A stretch of DNA of 64,000 bases from positions 124,001 to 188,000 of the forward strand of contig NZ_JBNPWZ010000006.1 of assembly GCF_050433565.1 (NCBI RefSeq), read 5' to 3'. Under the pieces are notes generated by a model that was not told the origin of the DNA, ran no database searches, and was given only the letters and a program-made list of their open reading frames with translations. The position numbers and the translations under genes were made by a program. This DNA is from Ornithinibacillus bavariensis (GTDB lineage: Bacteria > Bacillota > Bacilli > Bacillales > Amphibacillaceae). This document shows positions 1-7,521 of the stretch, piece by piece. Positions within the stretch are counted from its first letter, which is position 1; each line of letters starts with the position of its first letter.

Positions 1-1
1 G

Positions 2-541
2 TTCGGGATGGCTGCTGTTCGAAAAATAATGCCGATGATCCAGCAAGGTCAATATACAGAGGCATTATGGGAAGTAAATAAGCTGCAGGCAGATTTATAT
101 CAGAAGAAAATGCAAGCAACAAAAGCCTTAGAAATACTTAAACCTGCTAATATGAAAAGTTTCTTGGATAAAAGAAATAAAGATTGGTATACAATTGGTG
201 AAGTAGAAAGAGAAATTGATGTACCCACTACAACGCTTAGGCATTGGGAGAAGGAGGGTCTCATTACTCCGTATAGGGACCCAGAAAGTGGATACAGGAA
301 GTATAACCGAGAGGATATTCGTAGATTATTAATTATCCGAACTGTTCAATCATCGGTTTACCTACTCGATAAAGTTAGAGTAATAATGGACAAAATCAAT
401 CATTTAAGTATTCATGAGGCTAGAAAAATCGTTATGGATTCATTAGCTCATATGGACTATCAAATTGAGCAACAGTTCCGTGGTGGGTATTATTTATACC
501 AATTAATAGAATTACTTAAGAAAAACATAGAGGATTCCTAG
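2..541 (+). CDS. MerR-family transcriptional regulator, 5' partial
   Basis: The frame is open to the left edge, so the N-terminus is missing and the true start cannot be seen. A MerR winged helix begins near residue 60 of the visible part (YTIGEVEREIDVPTTTLRHWE), followed by the usual GLI and GYRKYNREDI wing segments. About 55 residues precede it, ending in a basic helix. Having the MerR fold in the second half suggests a tandem-HTH MerR protein whose first domain lies outside the window; that is an inference. The C-terminal helical part has no visible metal-binding cysteines, which argues against a metal sensor. A long hairpin with AACCCAGA/TCTGGGTT arms follows at 547-598 and may terminate it. 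Confidence 0.8.
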   Translation, partial: FGMAAVRKIMPMIQQGQYTEALWEVNKLQADLYQKKMQATKALEILKPANMKSFLDKRNKDWYTIGEVEREIDVPTTTLRHWEKEGLITPYRDPESGYRKYNREDIRRLLIIRTVQSSVYLLDKVRVIMDKINHLSIHEARKIVMDSLAHMDYQIEQQFRGGYYLYQLIELLKKNIEDS

Positions 542-546
542 AGAGA

Positions 547-600
547 AACCCAGATGGATCAGAATATACGGTTTAAACTTCTCTAGTATTTCTGGGTTGT
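547..600 (+). terminator. Possible terminator of the MerR gene
   Basis: Arms AACCCAGA (547-554) and TCTGGGTT (591-598) enclose a 36-base loop and are followed by a T-rich tail. The long loop makes this a weak call. Confidence 0.4.
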
Positions 601-770
601 ATTTGAGTTTTTTCTAATTGGAAATTCCTTTAGTGCTGCTTCTACAATCCTTTTTTTGTTTATCCACATCGAGGTTATAAAATGATTGATTAATTTCCAA
701 TCCCTTCCTTAGGATTAACATTTAACTATTTTAGACTACAATGTTCAATTGGCCATTTCTAAGTTGAATG

Positions 771-801
771 AAAAAAGGCTGAATCCATTCTGAATCCAGC
801 C
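771..801 (-). terminator. Rho-independent terminator of the flavin reductase gene
   Basis: On minus-strand RNA, GGCUGGAUUC pairs with GGAUUCAGCC (two G-U pairs) around a 5-base loop and is followed by six U. It lies just downstream of the stop at 809. Confidence 0.85.
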
Positions 802-808
802 CAATTTC

Positions 809-1516
809 TTAATAACCAAAAAAAGCACTCTTTTTGATATTCCGTTTTGAGATATTATTATCTTGTAAATAGCTATGCATAGAATCTACCATTGACTTTG
901 GCCCCGAAATAAAGAATCTACCGTCGTTTGAATAGGAATTAGTAATCTCATCTATTTTCTGATACAATTCATCCCTTGAAGCAAGATATGTTACATTTAT
1001 TGACGTACTGCTAGCAATAGTATCAATCTCATCTTTAAATAAATAGGATTGTGAGCTATCTAAGTAAAGTAGATGAATTGATTGGTCAGCTGTATCTCCA
1101 TTTGCCTCAATCTGTTTTATAATCGATCGAAACGGTGTAATTCCTATTCCACCTGCAATTAAGAAGGTTGGACAGTTATCTCTTAAATAAAAAGACCCGA
1201 CAGGACCACTCATCCTAATTTTCATTCCCTCTTCCAGCTCTAGCATCGCCCTCTTAAAGTCACTTGGATTATCACTAATACTTGTTGTTATTTTAATAGT
1301 ATTCTCTGAGGGAGCAGATGCCACACTAAATGGTCGTATCGGATTCTTGATTTTCTTATGCGTAATACTGAATAACCCATGTTGCCCTGCTTGCCACGTT
1401 ACATCCTTCTCTTTTTCAAATAAAAAGGTATACACACCATCAGATTCTTTGTAGCTATCTAAGAGAACTAAATCTCTCTTTTTAAATACGGATAATGTAT
1501 CTTGCAAAAAACTCAT
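809..1516 (-). CDS. Ferredoxin-NADP reductase-like FAD-dependent oxidoreductase
   Basis: A 235-residue protein of the ferredoxin reductase superfamily. The N-terminal beta-barrel carries the FAD-binding RPFSVASAP motif near residue 60. The C-terminal half carries the nucleotide-binding GGIGITPFRS segment near residue 121 and ends with the aromatic FGY typical of the fold. It lacks an iron-sulfur or globin domain, so it would transfer electrons from NAD(P)H through flavin to a separate, unknown acceptor. The start has a good ribosome site (aggaggtatt) at the right distance. It appears monocistronic, with a strong terminator. A second, more diverged relative lies at 56767-57483. Physiological substrate unknown. 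Confidence 0.85.
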   Translation of the reverse strand: MSFLQDTLSVFKKRDLVLLDSYKESDGVYTFLFEKEKDVTWQAGQHGLFSITHKKIKNPIRPFSVASAPSENTIKITTSISDNPSDFKRAMLELEEGMKIRMSGPVGSFYLRDNCPTFLIAGGIGITPFRSIIKQIEANGDTADQSIHLLYLDSSQSYLFKDEIDTIASSTSINVTYLASRDELYQKIDEITNSYSNDGRFFISGPKSMVDSMHSYLQDNNISKRNIKKSAFFGY

Positions 1517-1556
1517 TTTTAATACCTCCTTTTTACCTAACTAACATTTATAAGGA

Positions 1557-1928
1557 CTATTTCCGCCAGAAAGTAGTACAGTTTGCCTTGTCCCAAATAT
1601 TAAACTCAATCATTTTCTCTAGTAATGAGTAATCAAACGGCTGATTCCAAGGGAAACGTATTAACTCCTTCGTGTATTCAAAACCCGCCTTCTTAATGTC
1701 ATCCTCTACATATGTAATAGTCACAGCTTCAGGGGCGACAGCTAGATGTTTTTTAGATGCGCTAAACCCAATAATAAATGTGCCATGATCTGTAAACATT
1801 GGCTGATTCCATTTAATTTCGGGCTCTAAATTTGGATAGTTATCTTTTATCCAAGTAAAAATTTCTTCTGTTCTTTCTCGATGGGAAGGATCATCAATCC
1901 CTGCTAGAAACTCAGCAAAATATTCCAT
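1557..1928 (-). CDS. fra: Frataxin-like iron chaperone Fra (YdhG/DUF1801)
   Basis: A 123-residue DUF1801 protein that matches my recollection of Bacillus subtilis Fra (YdhG) along its whole length, including the IKWNQPMF, DHGTFIIGFS and CTTFWRK blocks. Fra is known as a frataxin-like protein that donates iron to iron-sulfur and heme assembly in the cytoplasm. It is the last gene of a three-gene minus-strand run, 17 bases after the SRPBCC gene, and has its own ribosome site. Its position behind an ArsR regulator suggests co-regulation with the SRPBCC protein; no metal site is visible in that regulator. Confidence 0.85.
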   Translation of the reverse strand: MEYFAEFLAGIDDPSHRERTEEIFTWIKDNYPNLEPEIKWNQPMFTDHGTFIIGFSASKKHLAVAPEAVTITYVEDDIKKAGFEYTKELIRFPWNQPFDYSLLEKMIEFNIWDKANCTTFWRK

Positions 1929-1945
1929 AAAACACCCTCCAAGGC

Positions 1946-2353
1946 TTAAGATATGTTACTTTCAAGAGATTCCTCTAAAACCTTCTTTAAGTCCTCCATT
2001 TTTCCAGCCCAACCATATTTTGCACCATTGAACGCAAAATCTTCTTTTTCAAATCCTGTTTGTTCCAGATGTAAGTAGGTCATTTCTCCCTCTTGTTTTA
2101 ACGTCCACGTGACTACCGTGTTTATTGGGCCCCCTACCCATGTGTAAGATAACTTATATGGTTCATCTACTATCAAAACCTCACTATCTACTATTAAGTC
2201 GATTTCCTTATTTTGAAACTGACATTTGTATCCTACGATAGGTTTAAAATTATTTTCCATTACCCACCTTGCAAGGGTATCTGAATTAGTTAAGGCATCC
2301 CATACTTTATTGATAGGACTCTTAAAATGAAAATCTAACGATATATCTGCCAT
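1946..2353 (-). CDS. SRPBCC (AHSA1-like) domain protein
   Basis: A 135-residue single-domain START/AHSA1-fold protein. The N-terminal strand (ISLDFHFKSPINKVWDALTNSDTLARWVM) and the late HLEQTGF and WAGKMEDLKKVLEE segments are typical. Members bind hydrophobic ligands or chaperone partners; the function of this one is not known. It starts 3 bases after the ArsR stop, so translation is probably coupled. ArsR-SRPBCC pairs are a recurring arrangement in Bacilli. Confidence 0.85.
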   Translation of the reverse strand: MADISLDFHFKSPINKVWDALTNSDTLARWVMENNFKPIVGYKCQFQNKEIDLIVDSEVLIVDEPYKLSYTWVGGPINTVVTWTLKQEGEMTYLHLEQTGFEKEDFAFNGAKYGWAGKMEDLKKVLEESLESNIS

Positions 2354-2356
2354 GAT

Positions 2357-2680
2357 CTATTCCTCCTCCAAAATAGTTTTAAGTACCATTGCTCTTTCAT
2401 TCCAGAACTTCTCATAAAATGATAACCAATCTTTAACCTCTTGTAAGGGGCCAGCATTTAATCGATATCTAGTTTCTCTACCTAATTTACGGTTCGTTAC
2501 AAGATTCGCTTCTTTAAGGATCGCCAAGTGTTTTGAAACTGCGGTACGTCCAATTTGAAATTGTTCCGTTAATTCATGAAGAGGTACCTCTTCTTCATCT
2601 GCCAGCAAGCGTATTAATTTACGTCTTGTCGGATCTGCTATAGCTATAAAAACATCACGTCTTTGGTGAGTGCTGTTCAA
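2357..2680 (-). CDS. ArsR-family transcriptional repressor
   Basis: A compact winged-helix repressor. The ADPTRRKLIRLLADEE opening, the TEQFQIGRTAVSKHLAILKEA recognition region and the GRETRYRL wing are all visible. There is no ELCVCDL cysteine motif, so it is not a classical arsenic or cadmium sensor and more likely responds to a small molecule or partner protein. I chose the TTG at 2680 (107 residues) because AAAGGGTGAT lies at proper spacing before it; GTG and ATG triplets at 2689 and 2686 sit on top of that ribosome site. It heads the arsR-SRPBCC-fra operon and probably represses it through the twin dyads at 2705-2746. Confidence 0.88.
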   Translation of the reverse strand: MNSTHQRRDVFIAIADPTRRKLIRLLADEEEVPLHELTEQFQIGRTAVSKHLAILKEANLVTNRKLGRETRYRLNAGPLQEVKDWLSFYEKFWNERAMVLKTILEEE

Positions 2681-2704
2681 TGTCATCACCCTTTATATTT
2701 ATTA

Positions 2705-2746
2705 GACACTAATTGGTGTCTTAATTATACGCCACCAATTAGTGTC
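2705..2746 (-). promoter_or_regulatory. Twin ArsR operator
   Basis: Two copies of the same dyad, GACACTAATTGGTGTC at 2705-2720 and GCCACCAATTAGTGTC at 2731-2746, fit GACACYAATTRGTGTC. They lie 26 bases apart immediately upstream of the arsR start, where a promoter must be. Autorepression is inferred. Confidence 0.75.
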
Positions 2747-2832
2747 CAGTCAAATGTATATTATTTATATTAGCCCTTACCCTATTTATTTCTCTATTAC
2801 TCTTGCAAAATTTCCACTCGATACTCGCAAAA

Positions 2833-3282
2833 TTATAAATCAATATACCTCACTTGCAACCCAGAAATTTGACCTAGTAACTTCCGATAATACTCCGAGC
2901 GAATCGAAAACTCGCCATATTCTTCATGCGTTGTACATGAAAACCAAGCAAAGTCATTTTTTAGAAAAGTCAAATCCTCAGGCAGGTTTGGTGCCACCCA
3001 ATCATAAAGTGTATTTGCAGATTGTTGCAATAGACTACATGTATCCCGATTCGATTCCATTACATATACAGTTGCTTTTGGACCTTTTGTAATGGTATTT
3101 GCCCATTTTTTAGTTTTATAGGTTTCCAGAATATATGGCTGAAACTTCTCTAGTATTACTGGATTATATTTCAGTTCTTTTCTTGTTACGAAATAGAATT
3201 TATCTGAATGATCACATAGCACCTTCATTAACTGCTGGTAGGTTTCTCCAGTAGGATTTTCAACTATTTCCCAGTATTCCAT
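2833..3282 (-). CDS. Conserved hypothetical protein
   Basis: A 149-residue soluble protein that I do not recognise at family level. The start at 3282 is preferred because AAGGTGAT precedes it at good spacing; an upstream GTG (3300) has no ribosome site. It contains WEIVENPTGETYQQLM near the start, a WVAPNLPEDLTFLK stretch and an aromatic-rich C-terminal part. There is no signal peptide, membrane segment or metal motif. It lies upstream of the ArsR operon on the same strand but is separated from it by the operator region, so it is probably transcribed alone. Confidence 0.6.
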   Translation of the reverse strand: MEYWEIVENPTGETYQQLMKVLCDHSDKFYFVTRKELKYNPVILEKFQPYILETYKTKKWANTITKGPKATVYVMESNRDTCSLLQQSANTLYDWVAPNLPEDLTFLKNDFAWFSCTTHEEYGEFSIRSEYYRKLLGQISGLQVRYIDL

Positions 3283-3350
3283 TTCAATCACCTTTTTCAC
3301 ATTATTATTATTTTCTATACGTGATACGCTTTAAAATGCATCCATTGTAT

Positions 3351-3385
3351 AAAAATGCCTTCCCAATTATAAAATTGAGAAGGCA
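3351..3385 (-). terminator. Terminator of the RNHCP gene
   Basis: On the minus strand TGCCTTCTCAATT and AATTGGGAAGGCA form a 13-bp stem with one mismatch, followed by TTTTT. It sits just after the stop at 3395. Confidence 0.85.
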
Positions 3386-3394
3386 GAGAATAAT

Positions 3395-3745
3395 CTACAT
3401 AAGTGAATAAGAGGTCATTAGACTCAAAATATTATCTTCCTGAATCGTATTATAAGCTACCTTATTCCGTTGTAATTTACCACATTTTATACATTCATGA
3501 ATAATTTGATAACCCTTTTTCCCAGAGTAGTCTAAGCTAATCGGACGCATTAAGCCCTGACAATTACTTAAACGATCACCAGGTTGATTATCGAGGTGCT
3601 TTGAAAATAAACAAAATGGACAGTGATTTCGATAGCTGCCATTTGTTAAAGGCATGACATTTGCTCCACAATTTCCGCATTGAAAAGCTGTGTTTTCTGA
3701 TATTCTACTCAACGTTATCTTCCTCCAAGATGAATTTTCCATCAT
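3395..3745 (-). CDS. RNHCP-domain zinc-finger-like protein
   Basis: A 116-residue protein with the defining RNHCPFC motif in the middle, preceded by FQCGNCGA and followed by HECIKCGKLQRNKV. It thus has three CxxC-type pairs likely to bind zinc. RNHCP domain proteins are small conserved bacterial proteins without an assigned function. No strong ribosome site precedes either tandem ATG (3745, 3742), so expression may be low or the start uncertain. A clean terminator follows. Confidence 0.75.
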   Translation of the reverse strand: MMENSSWRKITLSRISENTAFQCGNCGANVMPLTNGSYRNHCPFCLFSKHLDNQPGDRLSNCQGLMRPISLDYSGKKGYQIIHECIKCGKLQRNKVAYNTIQEDNILSLMTSYSLM

Positions 3746-3773
3746 TGGAGAAAGGGTTCCGTTTGTTTTCCTA

Positions 3774-3985
3774 CTAAAAATGTAGTTTCAGGCTTTTAAG
3801 GCGAAGGGACATATTCACCGCTCTGTTCTGGAGAGCGATTACTTCTAGTTCCTGCTTCACAAGGACATGTTGCATCCCCTGATCCGGACCATGATTGACT
3901 TTTTCATAATTGTATCAACCACTGTAAGACGGACTTCTCCACCTTCCACTAGTAGGTGTTCATCCTTAATCACTGACATAGGCAT
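3774..3985 (-). pseudogene. Small hypothetical gene with one frameshift
   Basis: From ATG 3985, preceded by AGGGGAC, the frame reads MPMSVIKDEHLLVEGGEVRL then VVDTIMKK. It runs into a stop at 3857-3859 after 42 codons. Adding one A in the AAAAA run just after the Lys-Lys codons restores a protein-like frame (VNHGPDQGMQHVLVKQELEV, then IALQNRAVNMSLRL) ending at TAG 3774-3776, about 71 residues in all. A single homopolymer indel breaking an otherwise sensible gene is the simplest reading; a sequencing error would look the same. I do not recognise the family. Confidence 0.5.
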
Positions 3986-4297
3986 CGTCCCCTAGAAGAT
4001 CCGATTGAGTTTTACTAGTTGATTCAAAAAATCACTCCAAAATTTCTTTTTATTTAGATTATTCCCTTTCCTAATTATATAATCTATTAGACTCGAAAAC
4101 AAATATAGATTAATAGTTATTGCGTTAAGGGAACCATTGACGTAATCTCCTTTTATATAGCAATTCCCAGATATAAAAGCAAAATGTATTTTGGGGAGGA
4201 AGTAAACTTAACCTTCGACAGGAATGGATGTCGTATAATGTTGTAATTAAATACATATCGAACATTTAGAATGATTATGTTTCATGCGCTATCTAAC
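3986..4297. other. Intergenic region without recognised gene
   Basis: AT-rich spacer between the frameshifted small gene and the BmrR-like gene. I see no convincing ORF, repeat or hairpin. Confidence 0.4.
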
Positions 4298-5140
4298 TCA
4301 TTCTTCCTCAATTCGCATCCTCATTTCCATTAATATCCCTTTTTCTCGATTGGAAGAGTAATGAAGGTTTACCAATGACTCGTAAATATCACTTATTACC
4401 GTTAATCGATTGTCTTCTACGTATTGGAGGAGCTTTTTTAAATTTGTAAAATAATCCTGTTCTGATAAGCTATAAAATGCAATACATACATATTTCCCCC
4501 GAGGAATGGTTCTGATCTCGGTATCTTTTGATAGTTCCAAGGTATCCTCGTTCGATAAGACAGGTGTGAATAAATATTTGTAGGAGACTTCCTCGGCACA
4601 GGTATATGACCGGTAAGGGAAGATAGCGCCATAATCATTGTACCGAAAACCCTCTGTCGAAGCTGTAATTTGCTTAAGTTTTTGAAACGATGCATTTAAT
4701 ATATTTGTCGGATTAATTCCATCAGCGCCTGTCTGAATAATTTGGGTTTCCTCTTCATTAGAGAAAAATACTTCACCTATTGTCGGGTACTCCTTTATAC
4801 GCTGTATACCCTTTTTCGCACTTGTAATTGTTTGTTCAATTTGCATTAAGTTATCAATTTTATCCTTTACAACTCTTTCTTGTTCCTTTAAAAATACTAG
4901 TAAATCATCTGCGTTAAATTCCTGCACCTCTTTTATTTCCTTTAAAGGGATGCCAATATATTTCAAGGATTTGATTAAGTCTAACAGGTATAACTGCGAA
5001 TCATCATAATAGCGATAGTTCGTATTTGGATCAATATAGGCCGGTTTAAACAAGCCAATTTTATCGTAATGCCGAAGCGCTTTTATCGAGATATTCATTA
5101 GCTTAGAGACTTCGCCTATGGAATAGTATCTTTCCGTCAT
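4298..5140 (-). CDS. MerR-family regulator with effector-binding domain (BmrR-like)
   Basis: A 280-residue regulator. The MerR HTH is at residues 1-75 (YYSIGEVSKLMNISIKALRHYDKIGL, then YRYYDDSQLYLLDLI), then a long dimerisation helix (80-120), then a GyrI/BmrR-type ligand-binding domain to the C-terminus. BmrR-class proteins bind lipophilic cations and twist over-spaced promoters to turn on a multidrug exporter. The gene directly follows the MFS exporter on the same strand, as in the B. subtilis bmr-bmrR order. A 17-bp perfect hairpin in the 80-base gap probably limits read-through. Specific ligands cannot be read from sequence. Confidence 0.88.
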   Translation of the reverse strand: MTERYYSIGEVSKLMNISIKALRHYDKIGLFKPAYIDPNTNYRYYDDSQLYLLDLIKSLKYIGIPLKEIKEVQEFNADDLLVFLKEQERVVKDKIDNLMQIEQTITSAKKGIQRIKEYPTIGEVFFSNEEETQIIQTGADGINPTNILNASFQKLKQITASTEGFRYNDYGAIFPYRSYTCAEEVSYKYLFTPVLSNEDTLELSKDTEIRTIPRGKYVCIAFYSLSEQDYFTNLKKLLQYVEDNRLTVISDIYESLVNLHYSSNREKGILMEMRMRIEEE

Positions 5141-5173
5141 ATGTTCATCACATCCTTAATCATACCGTATAGC

Positions 5174-5214
5174 AAAAACTGTATTCCTTGCAACATACAA
5201 GGAATACAGTTTTT
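5174..5214 (-). terminator. Perfect 17-bp bidirectional hairpin between exporter and regulator
   Basis: AAAAACTGTATTCCTTG (5174-5190) and its exact complement (5198-5214) flank a 7-base loop. T-runs end both strands, so it should terminate the exporter transcript. Read-through or a separate promoter would be needed for the regulator. Confidence 0.85.
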
Positions 5215-5220
5215 CCATAC

Positions 5221-6387
5221 TTAAGCCTTTTGGTGTTTTGGTTCTTTCCATGCAAGTGTTAGCCCAATTCCTATAGCTAAAATAATGGTTGCAAAATAAA
5301 ATGGGTAATTAAGATCAATATCGAATAATAATCCACCGATTACTGGCCCAATCACATTCCCGACACTGGTAAACATTGAGTTCATACCAGCAACAAAGCC
5401 TTGTTCCTTACCAGCAATTCTTGTTAGATATGTCGTTACAGCTGGGCGCATCAAATCAAATCCAATAAATACTGTGATGGTAACAAGTAAAATTGTAAAA
5501 TATTCATGAACCATCGTTAATAAAAATACGAGAACAGCCGATACCATAAGGCTATATCGAATTAAGCGAATTTCCCCTAGCCATTTGGTCAAGCGATCAA
5601 ATAACACAATTTGAAAGAATGCACCGATAATGCCTCCACCTGTTATCGCAATGGCAATATCCTTCGGTGTGAAACTGAACTTATGATCGACAAACAATGA
5701 AAATAGCGATTCAAAGGATGATAAACCGAATGAGAATATCAATATGATCACAAAGGATATAAAATACATCGGTGCAAAAATTCGTTTCCAACCTTTATTT
5801 TGTCCTACATTGTCTTCCTCATGTTCAGGATTTCTCTCTGGTTCATGAAGCAGTATAAATGACAATATTGCGGCAACTAAAGCAACGCCTGCTGCAACAA
5901 AGAACGGTAAACGAGTATGAATATCTGCTAAGAAGCCCCCGATACCAGGTCCGATAATAAATCCTGTTGAGATAGCTGCCGACATATAGCCCATTGCTTT
6001 GGAGCGAGTTTCAATTGTAGTAATATCAGCAATAAAAGCTGTTACTGCGGGCATGATAAATGCAGCACTTACCCCACCAAGCATGCGCGAAGCAAAGAGA
6101 ACGCTAACTGAATTTCCAATTCCAAATAGTAATTCGGAAAAACTAAAAATAATTAAGCCAACTACAATCATTCTTTTACGACCAAATTGATCAACCCATC
6201 GACCTGCAATTGGTGATACAAGCAATTGTACAAAAGCAAAAGCAGCGACCATATTGCCGAGAACCGACCCGGATAAATGCAATTCATTCATAATAGTGGG
6301 AACGACTGGAATAACAAGACTAATTCCCAAGAATGCGATGAAGATATTTGCTAAAACGATAGTTAATACAATGTTGTGTTTCCGCAT
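5221..6387 (-). CDS. MFS multidrug efflux transporter (Bmr/NorA-like)
   Basis: A 388-residue integral membrane protein with about 12 hydrophobic segments. The DHA1 signatures GRWVDQFGRKRMIVVG (loop 2-3, residues 62-77) and the antiporter-type GPGIGGFLAD motif in TM5 (about 146-155) are clear. It should export hydrophobic drugs in exchange for protons. Expression is probably controlled by the BmrR-like protein encoded downstream, through the over-spaced promoter at 6422-6452. Length and motifs are normal for the family. Substrates are unknown. Confidence 0.9.
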   Translation of the reverse strand: MRKHNIVLTIVLANIFIAFLGISLVIPVVPTIMNELHLSGSVLGNMVAAFAFVQLLVSPIAGRWVDQFGRKRMIVVGLIIFSFSELLFGIGNSVSVLFASRMLGGVSAAFIMPAVTAFIADITTIETRSKAMGYMSAAISTGFIIGPGIGGFLADIHTRLPFFVAAGVALVAAILSFILLHEPERNPEHEEDNVGQNKGWKRIFAPMYFISFVIILIFSFGLSSFESLFSLFVDHKFSFTPKDIAIAITGGGIIGAFFQIVLFDRLTKWLGEIRLIRYSLMVSAVLVFLLTMVHEYFTILLVTITVFIGFDLMRPAVTTYLTRIAGKEQGFVAGMNSMFTSVGNVIGPVIGGLLFDIDLNYPFYFATIILAIGIGLTLAWKEPKHQKA

Positions 6388-6421
6388 ATTGTTCTACTCC
6401 CTTAAAAAACGTATATAACCT

Positions 6422-6452
6422 AATTTAATACCTACCCTTAGGGGAGAGTCAA
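6422..6452 (-). promoter_or_regulatory. MerR-type promoter with 19-bp spacer upstream of the exporter
   Basis: On the minus strand TTGACT (6452-6447) is followed after 19 bases by TAAATT (6427-6422). The spacer contains the dyad CTCCCCTAAGGGTAG. A 19-bp spacer with a dyad centred in it is the hallmark of MerR/BmrR activation, and TTGACTCTCCCCTA resembles known BmrR/TipA-class sites. Confidence 0.82.
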
Positions 6453-6783
6453 TGGATTTGTACTTATTTTACAATAAAGGTGTTTATCTCTTTTTCTAGC
6501 TAATCTGGCTTATATCGATAATCCCAGGGCTCGACATCCTATCGAAGGACATATAATTATTCTTATCCAAATCGCCACTTAGTAGTCGTAGGGTTGTTTG
6601 TAGATCTACTTCTAATCCGTTAAATGCGAGTTGCCTCGTATTTTCTTAGCTAGCCCATCCTCCCCAAATATCAATTAAGTTACACCTATAAGTTCACTTA
6701 AAGGGATATTCGTATCTCATACTACCCTTAAAAGGGGATCCATATTCTCTATCACAAGGAATGGGGGGGGAATTGGCAAAAGG
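6453..6783. other. Intergenic region with a possible coding remnant
   Basis: On the minus strand 6645-6496 is open for 49 codons with protein-like content (NGLEVDLQTTLRLLSGDLDK, then a FDRM-containing stretch). It is preceded by GGGAGG-ATG-GGC-TAG, that is, a start followed at once by a stop. It may be the tail of a decayed gene. The rest, including a G8 run near 6764-6771, shows nothing I can name. Confidence 0.25.
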
Positions 6784-6817
6784 AAAAGGACTAGCCCGTA
6801 TTTTATTGGGCCAGCCC
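6784..6817 (-). terminator. Terminator downstream of hpt
   Basis: Minus-strand RNA GGGCUGGCCC pairs with GGGCUAGUCC (ten pairs, two G-U) around a 10-base loop and is followed by CUUUUCC. It lies about 135 bases after the hpt stop. Confidence 0.65.
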
Positions 6818-6952
6818 TATTGTAGCGAAAAGCTAATGGAATAACGGTTAACTTCACAATGGTTCTCCCATTACCTTACACCGCTTCTAGCCGTTTCGAT
6901 ACTAACCATTGATTAGGATTTACGTTAAAGGAGAGTATACAACTTGAAGCTA

Positions 6953-7477
6953 TCAATTATCAATCACTTCAAATATATAAGGGGTATTACGATAATGATG
7001 ACCAAAGTTCAGGCCATATCCCGCTACAAACAGGTCTTCTATAACAAACCCTTTATAGTCAACATCAATATCGGCTTGTCTACGTGACGGTTTATCAAGA
7101 AGTGTACAAGTTTTTAAGCTTTTGGGATTTTTTTCTCTTAATACATCGTATACTGCCTTCATTGTATTCCCCGAATCCAATATATCATCAACGATAAGAA
7201 CATCATATTCGGAGATATCCTCTGTGAGGTTCGAGAATATTTTCACTTCACCTGTGCTCGTTTTTTCAAATCCGTAACTTGCCGTTTCCATAAATTCAAT
7301 TCGAACTGGAATCGTGATATGCCTTACAAGATCTGCTGTAAAAATAAAGCTTCCTCTTAATAATGAAATAACAAGAAGATTTTTACCCTCATTTTCATAA
7401 TCCTTTGATATAACTGTGCCTAGTTCCCTTATCTTTTCTTTTATTTCTTCTTCCTTGAATAAAATATTTTTTATCAT
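6953..7477 (-). CDS. hpt: Hypoxanthine phosphoribosyltransferase
   Basis: A 174-residue type I phosphoribosyltransferase. The PRPP-binding loop VLIVDDILDSGNTM (about residues 91-104), the early ISLLRGSFIFTADLV and the late LDKPSRR and FVIEDLFVAGYGLDF-like segment identify it as hypoxanthine/guanine PRTase. It makes IMP or GMP from base plus PRPP in the cytoplasm. It follows the purine permease by 44 bases on the same strand. This forms an uptake-plus-capture unit, away from the usual tilS-hpt-ftsH locus, so a second hpt copy is likely in the genome (inference). Confidence 0.9.
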   Translation of the reverse strand: MIKNILFKEEEIKEKIRELGTVISKDYENEGKNLLVISLLRGSFIFTADLVRHITIPVRIEFMETASYGFEKTSTGEVKIFSNLTEDISEYDVLIVDDILDSGNTMKAVYDVLREKNPKSLKTCTLLDKPSRRQADIDVDYKGFVIEDLFVAGYGLNFGHHYRNTPYIFEVIDN

Positions 7478-7521
7478 TCATTTCTACCACCCTAGTTATA
7501 ATTCACATGTACAGCTTTTAT

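Noticed and set aside
2742..3092. 116-codon plus-strand ORF
   Set aside because: Lies mostly antisense to the hypothetical gene at 2833-3282 and starts inside the ArsR operator region; no family features.
6496..6645. 49-codon minus-strand open stretch
   Set aside because: Protein-like composition, but no start, no homologous motif recognised, and 49 codons can occur by chance. Kept only as a low-confidence note.
6764..6771. G8 run as a phase-variation tract
   Set aside because: It lies in intergenic DNA, not in a reading frame or between promoter elements that I can identify.
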